From contig WELA01012532.1 of the NCBI GenBank assembly GCA_009602735.1, positions 144,840 to 208,839 of the forward strand: a stretch of 64,000 nt of DNA, written 5' to 3'. The notes under the pieces were generated by a model. The model was not told the DNA's origin. It searched no databases and saw nothing but the letters and a program-made list of their open reading frames with translations. A program made the position numbers and the translations under genes. The stretch's first letter is position 1; every line of letters begins with the position of its first letter. Below are positions 1 through 15,764 of this stretch, piece after piece. The stretch comes from Mesotaenium endlicherianum. Lineage: Eukaryota > Streptophyta > Zygnematophyceae > Zygnematales > Mesotaeniaceae.

Positions 1-4065
<4,065 letters not shown>

Positions 4066-4167
4066 TGGTTGTATCCTGAAGCCGTTCCTCGGCTATAGTA
4101 TGCAAAAGATACGTCTGTCTGGAATCGATCAGTCCTTCGTATGTCTGTCTTGCAAGTCAATCAGCCT

Positions 4168-4176
4168 CTTATATAG
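4168..4176 (-). promoter_or_regulatory. TATA-like box of MCM7
   Basis: CTATATAAG on the minus strand sits about 100 bp upstream of the MCM7 ATG and downstream of the E2F-type site. This spacing suits a short 5' leader. A second TATA-like string lies near 4271-4283 and may belong to the upstream LTR or to this promoter. Confidence 0.5.
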
Positions 4177-4252
4177 ACTTGCAGTATACGATCAGACTCA
4201 GACCACGCTTTGGGCTAGTTCCGTCCATGAAAAGCAACTCAATCCGACACAG

Positions 4253-4263
4253 TTTGGCGGGAA
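4253..4263. promoter_or_regulatory. E2F-type site in the MCM7 promoter
   Basis: TTTGGCGGGAA lies about 190 bp upstream of the MCM7 start codon. It matches the classic E2F binding consensus. MCM genes are E2F targets in plants and animals, which fits S-phase expression. Binding itself is inferred. Confidence 0.65.
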
Positions 4264-4643
4264 CTCATACCCCTTATATTGCGTGGGGTATGTTGGGAGG
4301 GGAGGTCGCGGGGGATGGCGATGCCTAATGGAGAATAGCCAGGCATGTCGTGCCTAACAGTCCCTCGGCAAGTGCGTAACCTTCCGGCACATGTGCCTTA
4401 GACCTGGCTGGTGTGTCGGTGGCCCTCCTCACATGTGGAAAAACATGGTCAATCAACCTTCGCACGGGTGTCGGTGACAAGCCTTACCAGGGTTAACCCA
4501 TCCCTGGGCTCCTGAACTTGCACCGTGCAACCATGACCAACACTCAGAGCAACGTTCTCCTTCACCCAGCTCTCACCATCTGCTTATCCTAAGACTTAGC
4601 AGAAAATTTTAAAAATACTTGCCTTGCCTTAATTCCTCTTACA

Positions 4644-4654
4644 CCCCTCCCTTT
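4644..4654 (-). promoter_or_regulatory. Polypurine tract of A1, next to its 3' LTR
   Basis: AAAGGGAGGGG lies about 90 bp past the integrase frame and is followed directly by TGTAAGAGG. This is the expected purine primer followed by a TG-starting LTR. It sets the LTR start at 4643 on the minus strand. Confidence 0.65.
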
Positions 4655-4744
4655 CAGCTGAGGCGTCCCTGCCTTTTCTGCTAGAAGCTATTATTTTCCA
4701 GCCCTGCGGCTAGGGCGTTTAGGAAGGCAGTCAGGACATTCCCA

Positions 4745-5992
4745 TCATCCTGCCATAATCTCTTCCTTGCCAATGCAGAAAGTGTGCCAACGGGCACCAC
4801 ACTTATCGCAAGTTACCATTGCTTCTTGATCATCCAGCACTTTGCAGCTGGCACAAGACGTGGCTGGCACCAATTCCTCGGGCACAACCCTAACCGTAGG
4901 ATCAATATTCGGCAAATGGCATAGCGAGCAATTTTGCACGTGGTCTCTCATGGTTTTACCATCAGAACCTTCCAGTTCTAACACACCATTGTCAAACGCA
5001 TGTTTCACGCGTAAAATCACTGCACCTGAATTGGTGTCGATGGTGGTCTTGGTCTGGCGCTTGCGGTAGACGAAGTCTCCTTCTTGAATCCGCGTCATCT
5101 GCAGGCGGTAGCTCCCGTCTCGCGTCCTGGCGTAACGCTGCGTATCTCTTTTCTGTGCAATTTTCAGATTGTCCAACGCAGCCGGCATCATGCACTCAAA
5201 TAACGCCTTACGGCGTACCATCACCTTTAGCAGTTCATCAGGACTGTCCAGGTTTTTCACCTGTTCAATCTCCTGCTTGATGCTGCTGGGCACTACTGGA
5301 CTTCTGCCAAATAGTATCTGATATGGCGAGTAATTTGCCAAGGCAGCCTGCTTGCTAAATCTGTAACCCATAACCAGCCATGGCAGGGCCAGATCCCAGT
5401 CACGCTTGTCATGCTCGAGGCAAAACTTGCGCAAAGCAGGCTTAATGGTTTGTACCATCCTTTCTGCCACACCATCTGCTTGCGGATGATCTCTAGACGT
5501 AGTGCGATGATCGATGAAGCATCTATCCAAGAGTTTCTGAAAAGACCCTTGGAACTCAGACCCTTCGTCTGTCAGCACTTCTGCTGGAGCTCCATGACGC
5601 ACAATCACACCATTGAGGAGCGCTTCCGCGGTCCCTAGACTCTCCTTAGCAGTCGGAGGCACGACCTCTATCCACTTAGAGAAATGCTCAATCATGACCA
5701 TGATATACTTGTTACCTCGCTTAGACAACGGTAGCTCACCTGCGGGATCGCAGCTCCAGCGGTAGCCTAGGCCCATGATCGGCAAAGGTTGCAAGTGTGA
5801 ATGTTGCTGTGTAAAACCAGCCTTGACGCGATCACAGCTTTGGCATGCCTTGATCACATCTTCACACTGCTGCTTCATGTCCCTCCACCAGTAAGACAGT
5901 TCCAAAAGACTATACGTCTTCTTGACACCATAGTGTCCAGTGTTTTCGTGCATTTCCTGCACAAGAGCTCGTCTCCTGATGGGTTCTGGCAC
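4745..5992 (-). mobile_element. A1 integrase with C-terminal PHD-like zinc motif
   Basis: Gypsy integrase part of A1. The HHCC zinc domain is visible as HENTGHYG followed by CQSCDR. The catalytic core shows DEGSEF and the HPQADGVAERMVQ block carrying the acidic DDE residues. A C-terminal DNA-binding region with a KRQTKTTI stretch follows. The last about 60 residues carry a cysteine-rich module: CASC, then TCDKC, then RWHTFC. This matches the first six ligands of a PHD finger, a fold that commonly reads histone H3 tails. Many plant gypsy integrases end in a chromodomain instead. The PHD reading is tentative because the last ligand pair is not seen before the frame ends. Confidence 0.8.
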
Positions 5993-6058
5993 TAACTTCT
6001 CCCGACCAGTTTCTTCAATTTTGAAGAGGTTGTTGCGTTTCCAGCAAAACCTTTTAGC

Positions 6059-7000
6059 TCAATGGCTTACCTGGTCCTTCTCCTTCACTGATAGCCCTTC
6101 CAAGTGAGTTCCCGTCTTCAGCCAGTGAATACTAGCTTGATCTTTCCAGATCTCTGGACTGAACAGGGGTAGAGGCTCAGCTTCACCTGATGCTACCATT
6201 CCAGCCATTTCGGCTAGGCAGGCCACCAACTCTGTTGGGATGCTCGGTTCTTCGTCCTCTTGAGCTCCTGCTCTATCGTCTGAAGATGGGTCTTGGTTCC
6301 TGCTGAGTCCATTGGCGTCGTTGTTGAGCACTCCTGCTCCGTGCACCACCGTCATTTGGGACTCTTGCAGCTTAAGAGCCCAGCAAGCCAACTTACCAGT
6401 GAGGTCTCCATTCTTCATCAGCCATAGTAATGGTGAGTGATCCGTGATCAGCGTGAAGGGTCTTCCCCACAGATACTCTCTGAAGTGTGTGACAGCCCAA
6501 ACCACTGCCAGCAGCTCTCCTTCGTAGGACGAGTAGTTGCTCTCCGCTCGATTGTTAGAGCGTGAGGCATAGGCAATGACATACTCCTCTCTAGGGCTCG
6601 CGGCCTGAGTGAGTACTCGATCTTCTATTCTCACAGGGATCTGGTTGAAGCCTTGGCGCAGATCGATGATGCTAAGCCCTTCCCGGTGGTGGCAATCGCA
6701 AAGATCCGCTCCGGCGTAGGCATCACAAAGCTGTCTGGCTCCATGTAGAGATTGAGTCGCCTGTAATCTCCACACATACGAGTGGCAGTGTAATTGCCGA
6801 CCTCGTCCTTTTTAGCGACTAATATTGTGGGAGCCCCATGCACTGAGGTAGATTTTTCAATCATGCGGAGCTTATGCAGCTCTTCGCAAGCTCCACACAG
6901 TCCCACTCTGTCTGACTGAGCTTATGCGGCCCAAGTCTGACTGGGTTATCAGTAGTTAGTGTGATCTCACACACACTGGCAGTGGTTCTACCAATCTCCT
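6059..7000 (-). mobile_element. A1 reverse transcriptase and RNase H remains
   Basis: The start of RT is recognisable (HGAPTILVAKKD, then RMCGDYRRLN). RNase H follows, with YVIAYASRSNNRAE, SYEGELLAVVWA and TLITDHSPLLWL. The same order and wording occur in A3, which links the two copies. The region is a decayed fossil. Confidence 0.8.
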
Positions 7001-7250
7001 CCTTAGTAAAAGCAAACACCTTGCGATGTTTCTTCAGCAACCTTTCTACTTGTGCTCTCTGCTGGGTTGACACCATTTTCCCAATGGCAAAAGTTTCAGT
7101 TTCAGGTTGCTTCTCCCCTGCAAAGGCATCCAGTAATTGCAACTCCTTGGGTGCAGGTGGGGGCTTTTCGCCCTCATCTTGGCCCTCAGGCTTTTCTGCC
7201 TGATTCTTAGGAGGTGGGGTAGCAGGCTTTGCAGCTTGCTCCTTCGTTGC

Positions 7251-7970
7251 TGAAATGAATCGACTTACCAATTAGGCGATTAACAATTAATAGAGATCTT
7301 TTTATCAGCAAGTAATCTTTATGGATTTTCCGTTAACTGATTAAACGGCAAAAGGACAACACACTAGCAGTGAACAACACTTGTAAGTCAAATGCGAGTA
7401 AACTAGCATCAATAATGCAATCAGTAAACTCATACATAAGCAAGGTTAGAAGACAGTGCGTATTAATGGCTTCTCGCCTTGGATTCAGATCTCTCTCAGT
7501 AAGCAATACAAGAGAGTTGGCCTCGTTTCCGAATGCCGAACTCGAGAGCAATGCCTAGCATATGTACATGGAATGAGTTTACTGTTCAACGGCCAGTGCG
7601 ATGGCACCGCCTACCCGGGAGTTAACCACGTTGGTAGGACCTCGGTTAACCAAATCCACCGCCATCTCCTGTCATCCCGAATTGCCATCCATCATAGGGA
7701 TGTCATCTGGCCATTCATCTAGCATATCGTACTTAGATGCATATCGAGGCAGTTCGCTGCTACCGAGTACGGAAGTCAGCTGGCTGTCAAATAATGTGTC
7801 AGCAAGCTGACTTAAGTGGACTTCAGCCTGCTGCTTCCGGCTGAGTCATTAAACTGATATTAACTATTAAGTCCAGCAGACTGATTATCCACTAGAGTTC
7901 AGTAGGCTGAATTTAAATAACTGTTATATTTAAATGAATATAATATCTACTAATATACTGATTCATTACA
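7251..7970 (-). repeat. 3' LTR of B2
   Basis: A 720-bp LTR in minus orientation, starting TGTAATGAATCAG and ending CATTTCA when read on the element strand. It matches the five other B LTRs in the window. Confidence 0.93.
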
Positions 7971-8082
7971 ATCCCTGAAACTTAACTTGTTGTCGCCTCG
8001 ACAACATTAAATTGCAGAAGTTTTAAATAAGGGAATTAATCTTGACCAGCCTCCCCCACTGACTGCCGCTTCAGCCTGTCAG

Positions 8083-9760
8083 CTAGGGGGTTGTTCCTGG
8101 GGCTTCAGGATCAGGAGACTGAGATCTGGACCTAGATCTGGACAGCCCTCTAGGTCTGTCAGCTGGCCTTCTAAAGAACCCCGTTCGTTCTAAAGTTGGA
8201 CCTCGAGGAGAACGAAGGATGGTAGCCTGCTCTTCACCCACTTGGGTGTTGATCCCCACATAGACAAGCATTCCAGTAGGATGCTGAAATACATTGGCGA
8301 GAGGTACATGTCCCTGAGCGAAGGGGGAGGCCGGCATACCTCTGGCCACCCCGCGTGGCCCTCTTCTGAAACCCCTGCCCTATGGGGATTTCTGCCTGTG
8401 TCTGCTGCCCAGTACAGCCAGATCAGCTTCTTCCCCTGCTTGGGCAGGTGGGCTGGGGGAGCGAGTGCGGGGTCCAGTTGCCTCCATGACCGGGATCACG
8501 TTTCATATACCTGATCTTGGTTCCTTAGGAAGTGCCCCTGCCTGCTCCTGAGTCTCCTGAGTACCAGCTCTTGATGCTTCTCCTCTGCCTTGTTCTTCTT
8601 CCTCATCCCCCTCATCCTCCTCCTCTGAGAGAGTAGGAGTCTCGTCAACTAAGTCATCCTGCTCTCTGGTAGACATGGAGTAGTCTACTGATCTCCCTTT
8701 CTTAGGGCGCGCTGGAGGTTGCTTGGCCTTCAGCCTGCTAATATCTATCCGGCCTGCATTCTTCACCCATTTGACAAAGGCATGCTTTCCCTTAGAGAAG
8801 TAGTCTCTTCCCCTCTTCCTGTGCTCTTTGGTCTTTGCATTCATATTGCTCAGGCAGCCATTCAGCCTGGGATCCCAAGGGGCAATGTGAGGTGGTAGGA
8901 TGAGGCAGCCGTCTAGGCCATAGTGGAAATCGTCGGGTTGGGCTCAGTCACACTTTTGCTTTTTGTTTGTGACGGTCATCCATCTCCAGTCTGTGGGCTG
9001 CTGGTAGTACAGGAGTCCATGCTCAGCTTTTCTCAGTTTACACGGGAACCAGTGGGGAGAGAACATCTGCTGTCCTGCTTCCCTGGCCAAGTACTCCCAG
9101 CTCCTTGTCTCAACTTCATTGTAAGCTGGCAATAGTGTGAGGTAGAATACCGTATCCTTAAAGCTATCGGGCAGGTTGCTCACCATCCTGATGAGTCTCT
9201 AATCTCCCACTATTCCCGATATTGGAACTGGCTTGTTCTCTGAATCATCGGCAAGGTACCGGGCCTGCTCTGCTGTATAGCCCACCATCTTGGCATAATC
9301 CTCGTAGAGGACCACACCAGTGTGTGTCTCAATGTACCTATCCAGTGCTGCAGTTCCTTCCCTCTGTAGCAGTGTTGTCTGTTCCAGCTTGTTGATCTCC
9401 TGGGCTGCCAGCAATGCTTTCTTCAGGTTATCAAAGTTTTGGCCATCCACCACAGTATACCTGTAAGTGGCCAAGCTCTTTTGCCTGTCCGCTTCAGCCT
9501 TTCCTTCTCTCCTCCTCTGCCGCTGCCGCTTCTTCTTGTTGTTTCTTCTGTCTCTCCTCCTCAGCTTTCCTGAGGTTTTCCGCTTCCTGATCCTTCTTCC
9601 TCTGTGCTTCTTTTGCCGCCTCTTGTTGTTTGCGGACCCTCTCTTGTTCTCTCCTGGTGAGGGACGTCGCCGCCAGCTCCTTCTGGTATTGCTCCATTGT
9701 CCTCTTGGCTTCTTCTGCCTTGCGCTTCCTATCCTCCTTTTGTGTGGTGGGAGCCATTCT
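8083..9760 (-). mobile_element. B2 ORF3 remains
   Basis: The counterpart of B1 ORF3: a charged, coiled-coil-like start (MAPTTQKEDRKRK), the unrecognised central domain and the Arg/Ser-rich tail. A TACTAAC box and CAG acceptor precede it, as in B1. Broken. Confidence 0.85.
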
Positions 9761-10161
9761 GCACATGTAATCAGGGCACAAGTTAGTAGGATATGGACCT
9801 TTGTCCTAGAAGTTGCAGGAAGAAAGTAAGTTCGTATTAGTATGGTGTATTCGTTCCTGTTTACCTTACAGGGTGCTTGCTAGGAGTTGACGTAGTTGCG
9901 GTGCGCTGGGCATAAACATATGAATGAAATTATAGTTGTGTTAGGTGATGTATGGCTGTGCGAGGCCCTTTGTCCTTTCGCTGAAGGTGCTTTATGTGGG
10001 CAAGGCTGTCCCCTCCGTCACTATGCTGACACTTAGGGTTCACATATCTGTCCCTAACTGTCCCTTTCTCGCTCTCGCACACTAACTGTCATATACTTTC
10101 CCCTCCAACTTAAATGGAGACAGGACCGCCTGTCACCTGCCCGTGTCAACTGAAATGACTG

Positions 10162-13100
10162 TTAGGGAGGTGCTCCAGCCGTCCGAAGGTGGAATCGTTT
10201 CAACGCCCCTTTGGCATTAGTCAAATGGTCTTTAAATTCCCAAGTGTCCCCAGAGGCATCGTAACCCTTCCATCGAATGAGGTACTTCATGACATATTTA
10301 GACGATCGACGGATCGAGCGCGCGTCTAAAATCTCCTCAACCTCATATTCCTCAGGGTCGCCGTCCCGGACAGCGGGGACCGGTCCCGGTTGGACAGGTA
10401 ACCGACCGGTGAACAATGTATCACCTTTGATGTAGGGTTCCAGGAAGGAGACATTAAAGATCGGATGACCCTTGTATTTGGCTGCCATGTTCAGTTTGTA
10501 AGCATTCTGACCGACACGACGCACCACCGAATATGGACCGACCCAGTTAGGGCCAAGCTTTTTCTTGACCACACCAGGAAGGTACACGTGCTGAGAATGG
10601 AGTTTGACCAAATCGCCCTTAGAAAAGGTCAGTTCTCGACGGTGCTGATTAGCGTACTTTTGTTGGTTTTCTTGGGCTCTGTGCAGGTTTTGCTGGACTT
10701 CTGACAGGGTGTCAGCAAACTCCTGAGTTAACTGGAGGGAGACCGGATTGTCAATTCTTTCAGGGTAAGTAAAAGACTCCCCTAGGACATCTAAAGGAGA
10801 CTTAGGGACTCTACCCAAGCTTAGTTCAAAAGAAGTCTTGCCTGTTGACGCGTGCACTGCACTGTTGACCGCAAATTGGATTTGAGGTAACAGGTCATCC
10901 CAATTATCTTGTTTTTGGTTAATATAGGCTCTCAAAACCTCTTGCAGAACTCGGTTAGTTCTCTCAGTCTGCCCATCAGTCTGAGGGTGGTTTGCTGTGC
11001 TGAGCAGCTGTGTGACTCCCATTAACCCCATTAAAGCCCTCCAGAACTTAGAGGTATATTTTGAGTCTCTGTCTGAGATTATATTAGAGGGTGGCCCATG
11101 TTGGCATACTACAGGGTTGTAGAACTGTCGCTGTTTCGAGTGCAGTTACTTTGACGGTTGTGGGGATGAAAATGACCATTTTTGTCAATTTATCCACGAC
11201 TACCAGTATCGAATCATGCCCATTGGCAGTTCGTGGCAGTGTGACCACCCAATCCATGGATATCGTTTCCCAGCGACCAGCTGGGATGGGCAGTGGTTGT
11301 AAGAGGCCCCCCGGTGGTGTGTGCCTAGACTTATTCTTTTGACACTAGTCACAGGACTTAACGTATTTCAAGACCTCCCGAGGAAATCCCTCCCAATGAT
11401 AATGTTTTGCCAGTTTGCCAACAGTTTTGGCCTGCCCCAAATGCTCACCCGATAAACTGTCATGTGCTTGACTCAATAAAAGGGACCTTATTTCCAAGAT
11501 ATTAGGAATGACCAGCTTCAGCCTGCCTGGAGTGGTTTCAGTCACCCAGACCCCTCCCTTAAGCTTATACCCGAGTGCAGTAGCACAACACCTACCAGTA
11601 GTGGGGCTGGGCTCAAATGTTGGGTCCGAAAGGAAGGCTTTCCTAAGTTGTTCAAGGAAGGACTTTTTCACCTTTAGTGAAGTGAGTGCATACAGGACTT
11701 TATCTACAGCATGCTGACTAAAGTTCCTTTCTTGCAAGTCAGGTCTTTTAGAGAGTGCATCCGTAGGATTCAACTTCCCTGGTTTGTAGTCGATCTGGAC
11801 TTGAAATTGCTCCAGCATCTGGCTCTAGCGGTTCTCCCTCCTTGACAGCCTGGACTTCTTCTGAGAGTGAGTCAGAGCTAGATGATCTGTAATCACCTTA
11901 AAAGCTTTACCATGTAAGTATGCTCTCCACTGTTTGAGTACATGAATGATAGCTAGCAGCTCTTTATCATGCACTGAGTAATTAATCTCCGCTGGATTAA
12001 CTTTCATAGACTCATACAANCTTTCATAGACTCGTACAACACAGGATGCCACTCCTGCCGTACCTTACCATCCTTTGTGGGTTTGTCAGCAGGCTGCAAC
12101 AAAATAGTACCCATGGCAAAGATCGAGGCATCAGTAACCACCTGCACCAGTTTGTTGGGGTCATACACGGCTAGCACGGGGGCCGAACAAAGGGCATCTT
12201 TAAGGGTCTGGAAGGCAGCCTGCTGCTCTTCCCCCCACACGTACCCTATGTCTTTCTTAGTAAGGTTAGTCAGTTTACTGGCCTTTGTAGAATAATTCAT
12301 AATAAATCTCCTATAGTAGTTAGCCAACTCGAGGAAAGATCTAACTTCAGAGACAGACTGTAATACTGGCCAGTCCCTTATGGTCTGGACTTTCTTGGGA
12401 TCCACGCTGATACCTTCTTTGCTGACAATGTGGCCTAAGAATTCAATTTTTCTTGAAAGAAATCACACTTGCTCAGTTTAGCATATAAGTGATTTTTTCT
12501 TAGGGTGTCCAGGACTGTCTTTAAGTGTTCAGTGTGCTGAGTCTCATCTTTAGAGAAAATTAAAATATCATCTCGGAAAACTTGCACAAATTGATCCAAA
12601 TAAGGCCGGAAAATGTCATTTATAGCACCCATAAAGGTTGCGGGAGCATTAGTCAGTCCAAATGACATCACGTTGAACTCATAGTGTCCATAACGTGTGC
12701 GAAATGCAGTCTTGTGCTCATCCCCCTCAGCAATTCTGATCTGATGATAACCACTCTTGAGATCTATCTTACTGAACACCTTAGCACCAGACAGCGTATC
12801 AAGCAACTCCTCGATTCTCGGTAAAGCATACTTGTTCTTCACTGTAATTCTGTTGAGGGCTCTCTAATCCACACACATCCGCATACTGCCGTCCTTTTTC
12901 TTATTAAATAGGATGGGTGCGCCGTAAGGTGATTTACTGGGGGAAATGTAACCATTGTTTTCAAGCTCTGCACTCTGTGTTTTCAACTCCTTGCTCTCCA
13001 CATAAGACAAAGCCATAAGTGCGTTGCTAGGGTGGTTGACTCCCAGGTCATAAATCAATCCTATGATCTACTTCCCTCTTTGGGGTTAGTCTTGGAGGCA

Positions 13101-14073
13101 TATTAAATACATCCGTGTACTGAGCAACAATTCTCGTAGCAGTAGGGTGCTCTGGAGGGCTTATCTTTTTCTCAACCACTTCTTCAGGTTGAGGAGGTAC
13201 CTCTCTTAGCAGCAGACAGAACATTCTGTCCTCCTTTTGGTTCCAGCTTTTGACGAACACCATTGCATTCAGCAACTTACATCCTTCTGGAAGCCTCTTC
13301 TTTTCCTTCAGTTGCCATCCACACAGGTTAAGAGGAAGAGCACTGGTGGGTGCCAAGTTAGTCTGCCCATCACTGGCTCCTCTTACTTTAACCATACCTC
13401 TGCTCCAACACACTTCAGCTTGATGTCTATTAAGCCAGGACCTGCCTAGCACGAGATCATAAAAGCCAGTGTTGAGTACCTCAAATGTAAGCGTTTCAGT
13501 TAGAATTGCAATGCCAGAAGCTAACTGGACCTCAATACGCTTGGTTATAACTCCTCCCGGGATACTTGAGGCATCTCCAAGGAATATTTTTCTATTCCCT
13601 TGGGTGACAGTAGGCAGCCTTAGCCGCTTAACTAAGTCCTTGTGGATAAAAGTATGTGACGCCCCTCCGTCAACAAATGCCCTCACCTTCCTACCTGCAA
13701 TCATGCAATGCAGTAGGATAGGGGGGACTGTCTTTTCCTGACTTTCGCATTGTTCTCCTGACTTAGCAAAGAAATGTTGGACATCAGGTGGAACAAGAGC
13801 ATCCAGAGTGTGCACTCTCTGGACGTCTATATTGCTGATGGTCTCCTTTATCTGGTTGTCAGGCATGCATAGTGAATCCAGTTCAGCAGGTGCCATAATA
13901 CCTGCTACGAAGGCAGCTAGTGACGACTCACTATCTCTAGCATCCTCACAGACAGTAGATTGGATAACTGACTGTTGCTGTCTTTTAAAGGCTGGTCTTT
14001 TCTCTCGACTTTGGGGAGGTGCTTGTCTGGACACTGCTATCTGAAGTGACCTGGCTGCTGGCAACGAAAGCAA
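10162..14073 (-). mobile_element. B2 pol remains
   Basis: Protease ([10 protein letters not shown]), RT, RNase H, integrase ([12 protein letters not shown]) and chromodomain segments are all recognisable by comparison with B1. The order is as in B1. Broken. Confidence 0.9.
12020..12020. other. Single N between repeated contig ends
   Basis: The 19 bases before the N and the 19 after it are the same apart from one base (CTTTCATAGACTC...). This is typical of two contig ends abutted without merging their overlap. Confidence 0.9.
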
Positions 14074-15011
14074 ATCGATTTTGCTGAGGCTGGTCTCGGC
14101 TTAGTCCTACCACCACCTCTTCCATAGCCGCCTCGAGAGAAACCACCTCTCCCTCTAGACTGCATAGCATTGTACTCATACCCATATTCGTCAGCCTGAT
14201 CATCCTCAGCCTGGTCTCCTTCAATTGCATTGTAGGAACCGTGGGGCTTTTTGACAACCTTCGTCACCAAAGCATTACTTTGGCGCTTGTGACTGAATTG
14301 CTGATGGTTGATGACATCAAATTTCTCATGCAACTTCTCGACAAACTCTACCCACGTAAAGTCACCGAGTTGCTGAGCCTTACGCTCCCCTTTCCAGTAA
14401 AGCCACCAGTCTGCGGCACTGCCTTACAGTAGCGCACCGGTGTGCCTGACCTTCTCGTGATCTTGCAGTTCTAGGTAGTTCTCCAGCCACTGCTCAACAT
14501 CCGCGAGAAACTTGATCAGGTAATACTTTCTTTTTCTCTCAGAATCATAGTCCTGGGGAGGTTTCGGCTTGGGCTTACTGGCCCTCTGCCACCGCCACCA
14601 GTGGTTTGAGACCCCAGTTGGTCTCTATCCCGCAGTAGAGACATTATGATTCTTTTGTCCTCTTGTTGGGACTGATACATAGTCGCCATTTGCGACTGCA
14701 TTTGAACGAATAATGCTCCCAAGTCTACACTCTGGGGTGGTAGTCTAGCAAATGCAACAGCAGCATTGGCATCTACTCGCTGAGTCGTGTCCTCAACAGT
14801 CCCCCTCGCTCTTGCAGCAGCAATTCCTGCCGCATTCAGCCGGTCACGTATTTGACCTAGGGGTACATTGAGTTGTACAGCAAGAGGTGGGTTCAGAACA
14901 TTGGTCCTGGAGGCCATAAGTTCTTCAACCGTACGCTCGTCACCGGGCTGTCCTTCCCTCCTTTCTGTATCCTCAGCAGCCTTTGCTAATTGTTCAGCTA
15001 ATGTGGCTCTC

Positions 15012-15730
15012 TGTAATGAATCACTATATTAGTAGATATAATATTCATTCAAATATAATAGTTAATTTAGTTCAGCCTGCTGAACTTTAGTTAGTAGTCA
15101 GTCTGCTGGACTTTACATAATTATCAGTTTAATGACTCGGCCAAAAGCAGCAGGCTAAAGTCAACTTAAGTCAGCTTGCTGACACATTCTTTGACAGCCA
15201 GCTGACTTCCGTGCTCGGTAGCAGCGAACTGCCTTGATATGCATCTAAGTACCACCTGCTAGATGAATGGCCAGATGACATTCCCATGATGGATGGCTAT
15301 TCGGGATGATGGGAGATGGCGGTGGATTTGGTTAACCGAGGTCCTACCAACGTGGTTAACTCCCGGGTAGGCGGTGCCATCGCACTGACCGTTGAACAGC
15401 AAACTCATTCCATGTACATATGCTAGGCATTGCTCTCGAGTTCGGCATTCGGAAACGAGGCCAACTCTCTTGTACAGCTTACTGAGAGAACTCTGAATCC
15501 AAGGCGAGAAGCCATTGATACGCACTGTCTTCTAACCTTGCTTATGTATGAGTTTACTGATTTGCATCATTGATGCTAGTTTACTCGCATTTGACTTACG
15601 AGTACTATTCCCTGCTAGTGTATTGTCCTTTGCCGTTTAACTAGTTAACGAAAATACCATAAAGATTACTTGCTGATATAAAGATCTTTATTAATTGTTA
15701 ATCGCCTATTTGGTAAGTCGATTCATTTCA
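15012..15730 (+). repeat. 5' LTR of B1
   Basis: A 719-bp LTR from TGTAATGAATCAC to GATTCATTTCA. Its left part carries repeated CTGCTGAACTTTAGTTA-like units, of which the 3' LTR has one more. A B-box or coding role is not apparent on the sense strand. Confidence 0.95.
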
Positions 15731-15731
15731 G

Positions 15732-15743
15732 TGGTATCGGAGC
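15732..15743 (+). promoter_or_regulatory. Primer-binding site of B1
   Basis: TGGTATCGGAGC follows the 5' LTR after one base. It differs at one position from TGGTATCAGAGC, the usual plant site complementary to initiator methionine tRNA. Confidence 0.85.
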
Positions 15744-15764
15744 AGTTATCACAGTCTTCTTTGT

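Larger units (their letters stand above)
4300..7250 (-). mobile_element. A1: 3' half of an A-family Ty3/gypsy element (fossil)
   Basis: A minus-strand gypsy fragment. In reading order it holds a proline/lysine-rich linker and the start of reverse transcriptase (about 7260-6640), RNase H (about 6600-6060), integrase (about 5990-4745), a purine tract (4644-4654) and the start of a 3' LTR at 4643. It matches the corresponding parts of A2 and A3, so it belongs to the DNMT-bearing family, though its own gag/DNMT half is absent here. Its right edge is the LTR of B2. The LTR end toward MCM7 cannot be fixed without a second copy, so 4300 is approximate. It is broken, with a handful of breaks. It lies upstream of MCM7 on the same strand. 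Confidence 0.85.

Noticed and set aside
7456-7722. Open frames of about 70-90 codons in the B LTRs as host genes
   Set aside because: They recur in every LTR copy and move with the element, so they are parts of LTRs and were treated only as a possible constraint signal.
9467-9829. Leu/Phe-rich frames opposite the start of ORF3 as membrane proteins
   Set aside because: They are antisense shadows of the Lys/Glu-rich coiled coil of ORF3.
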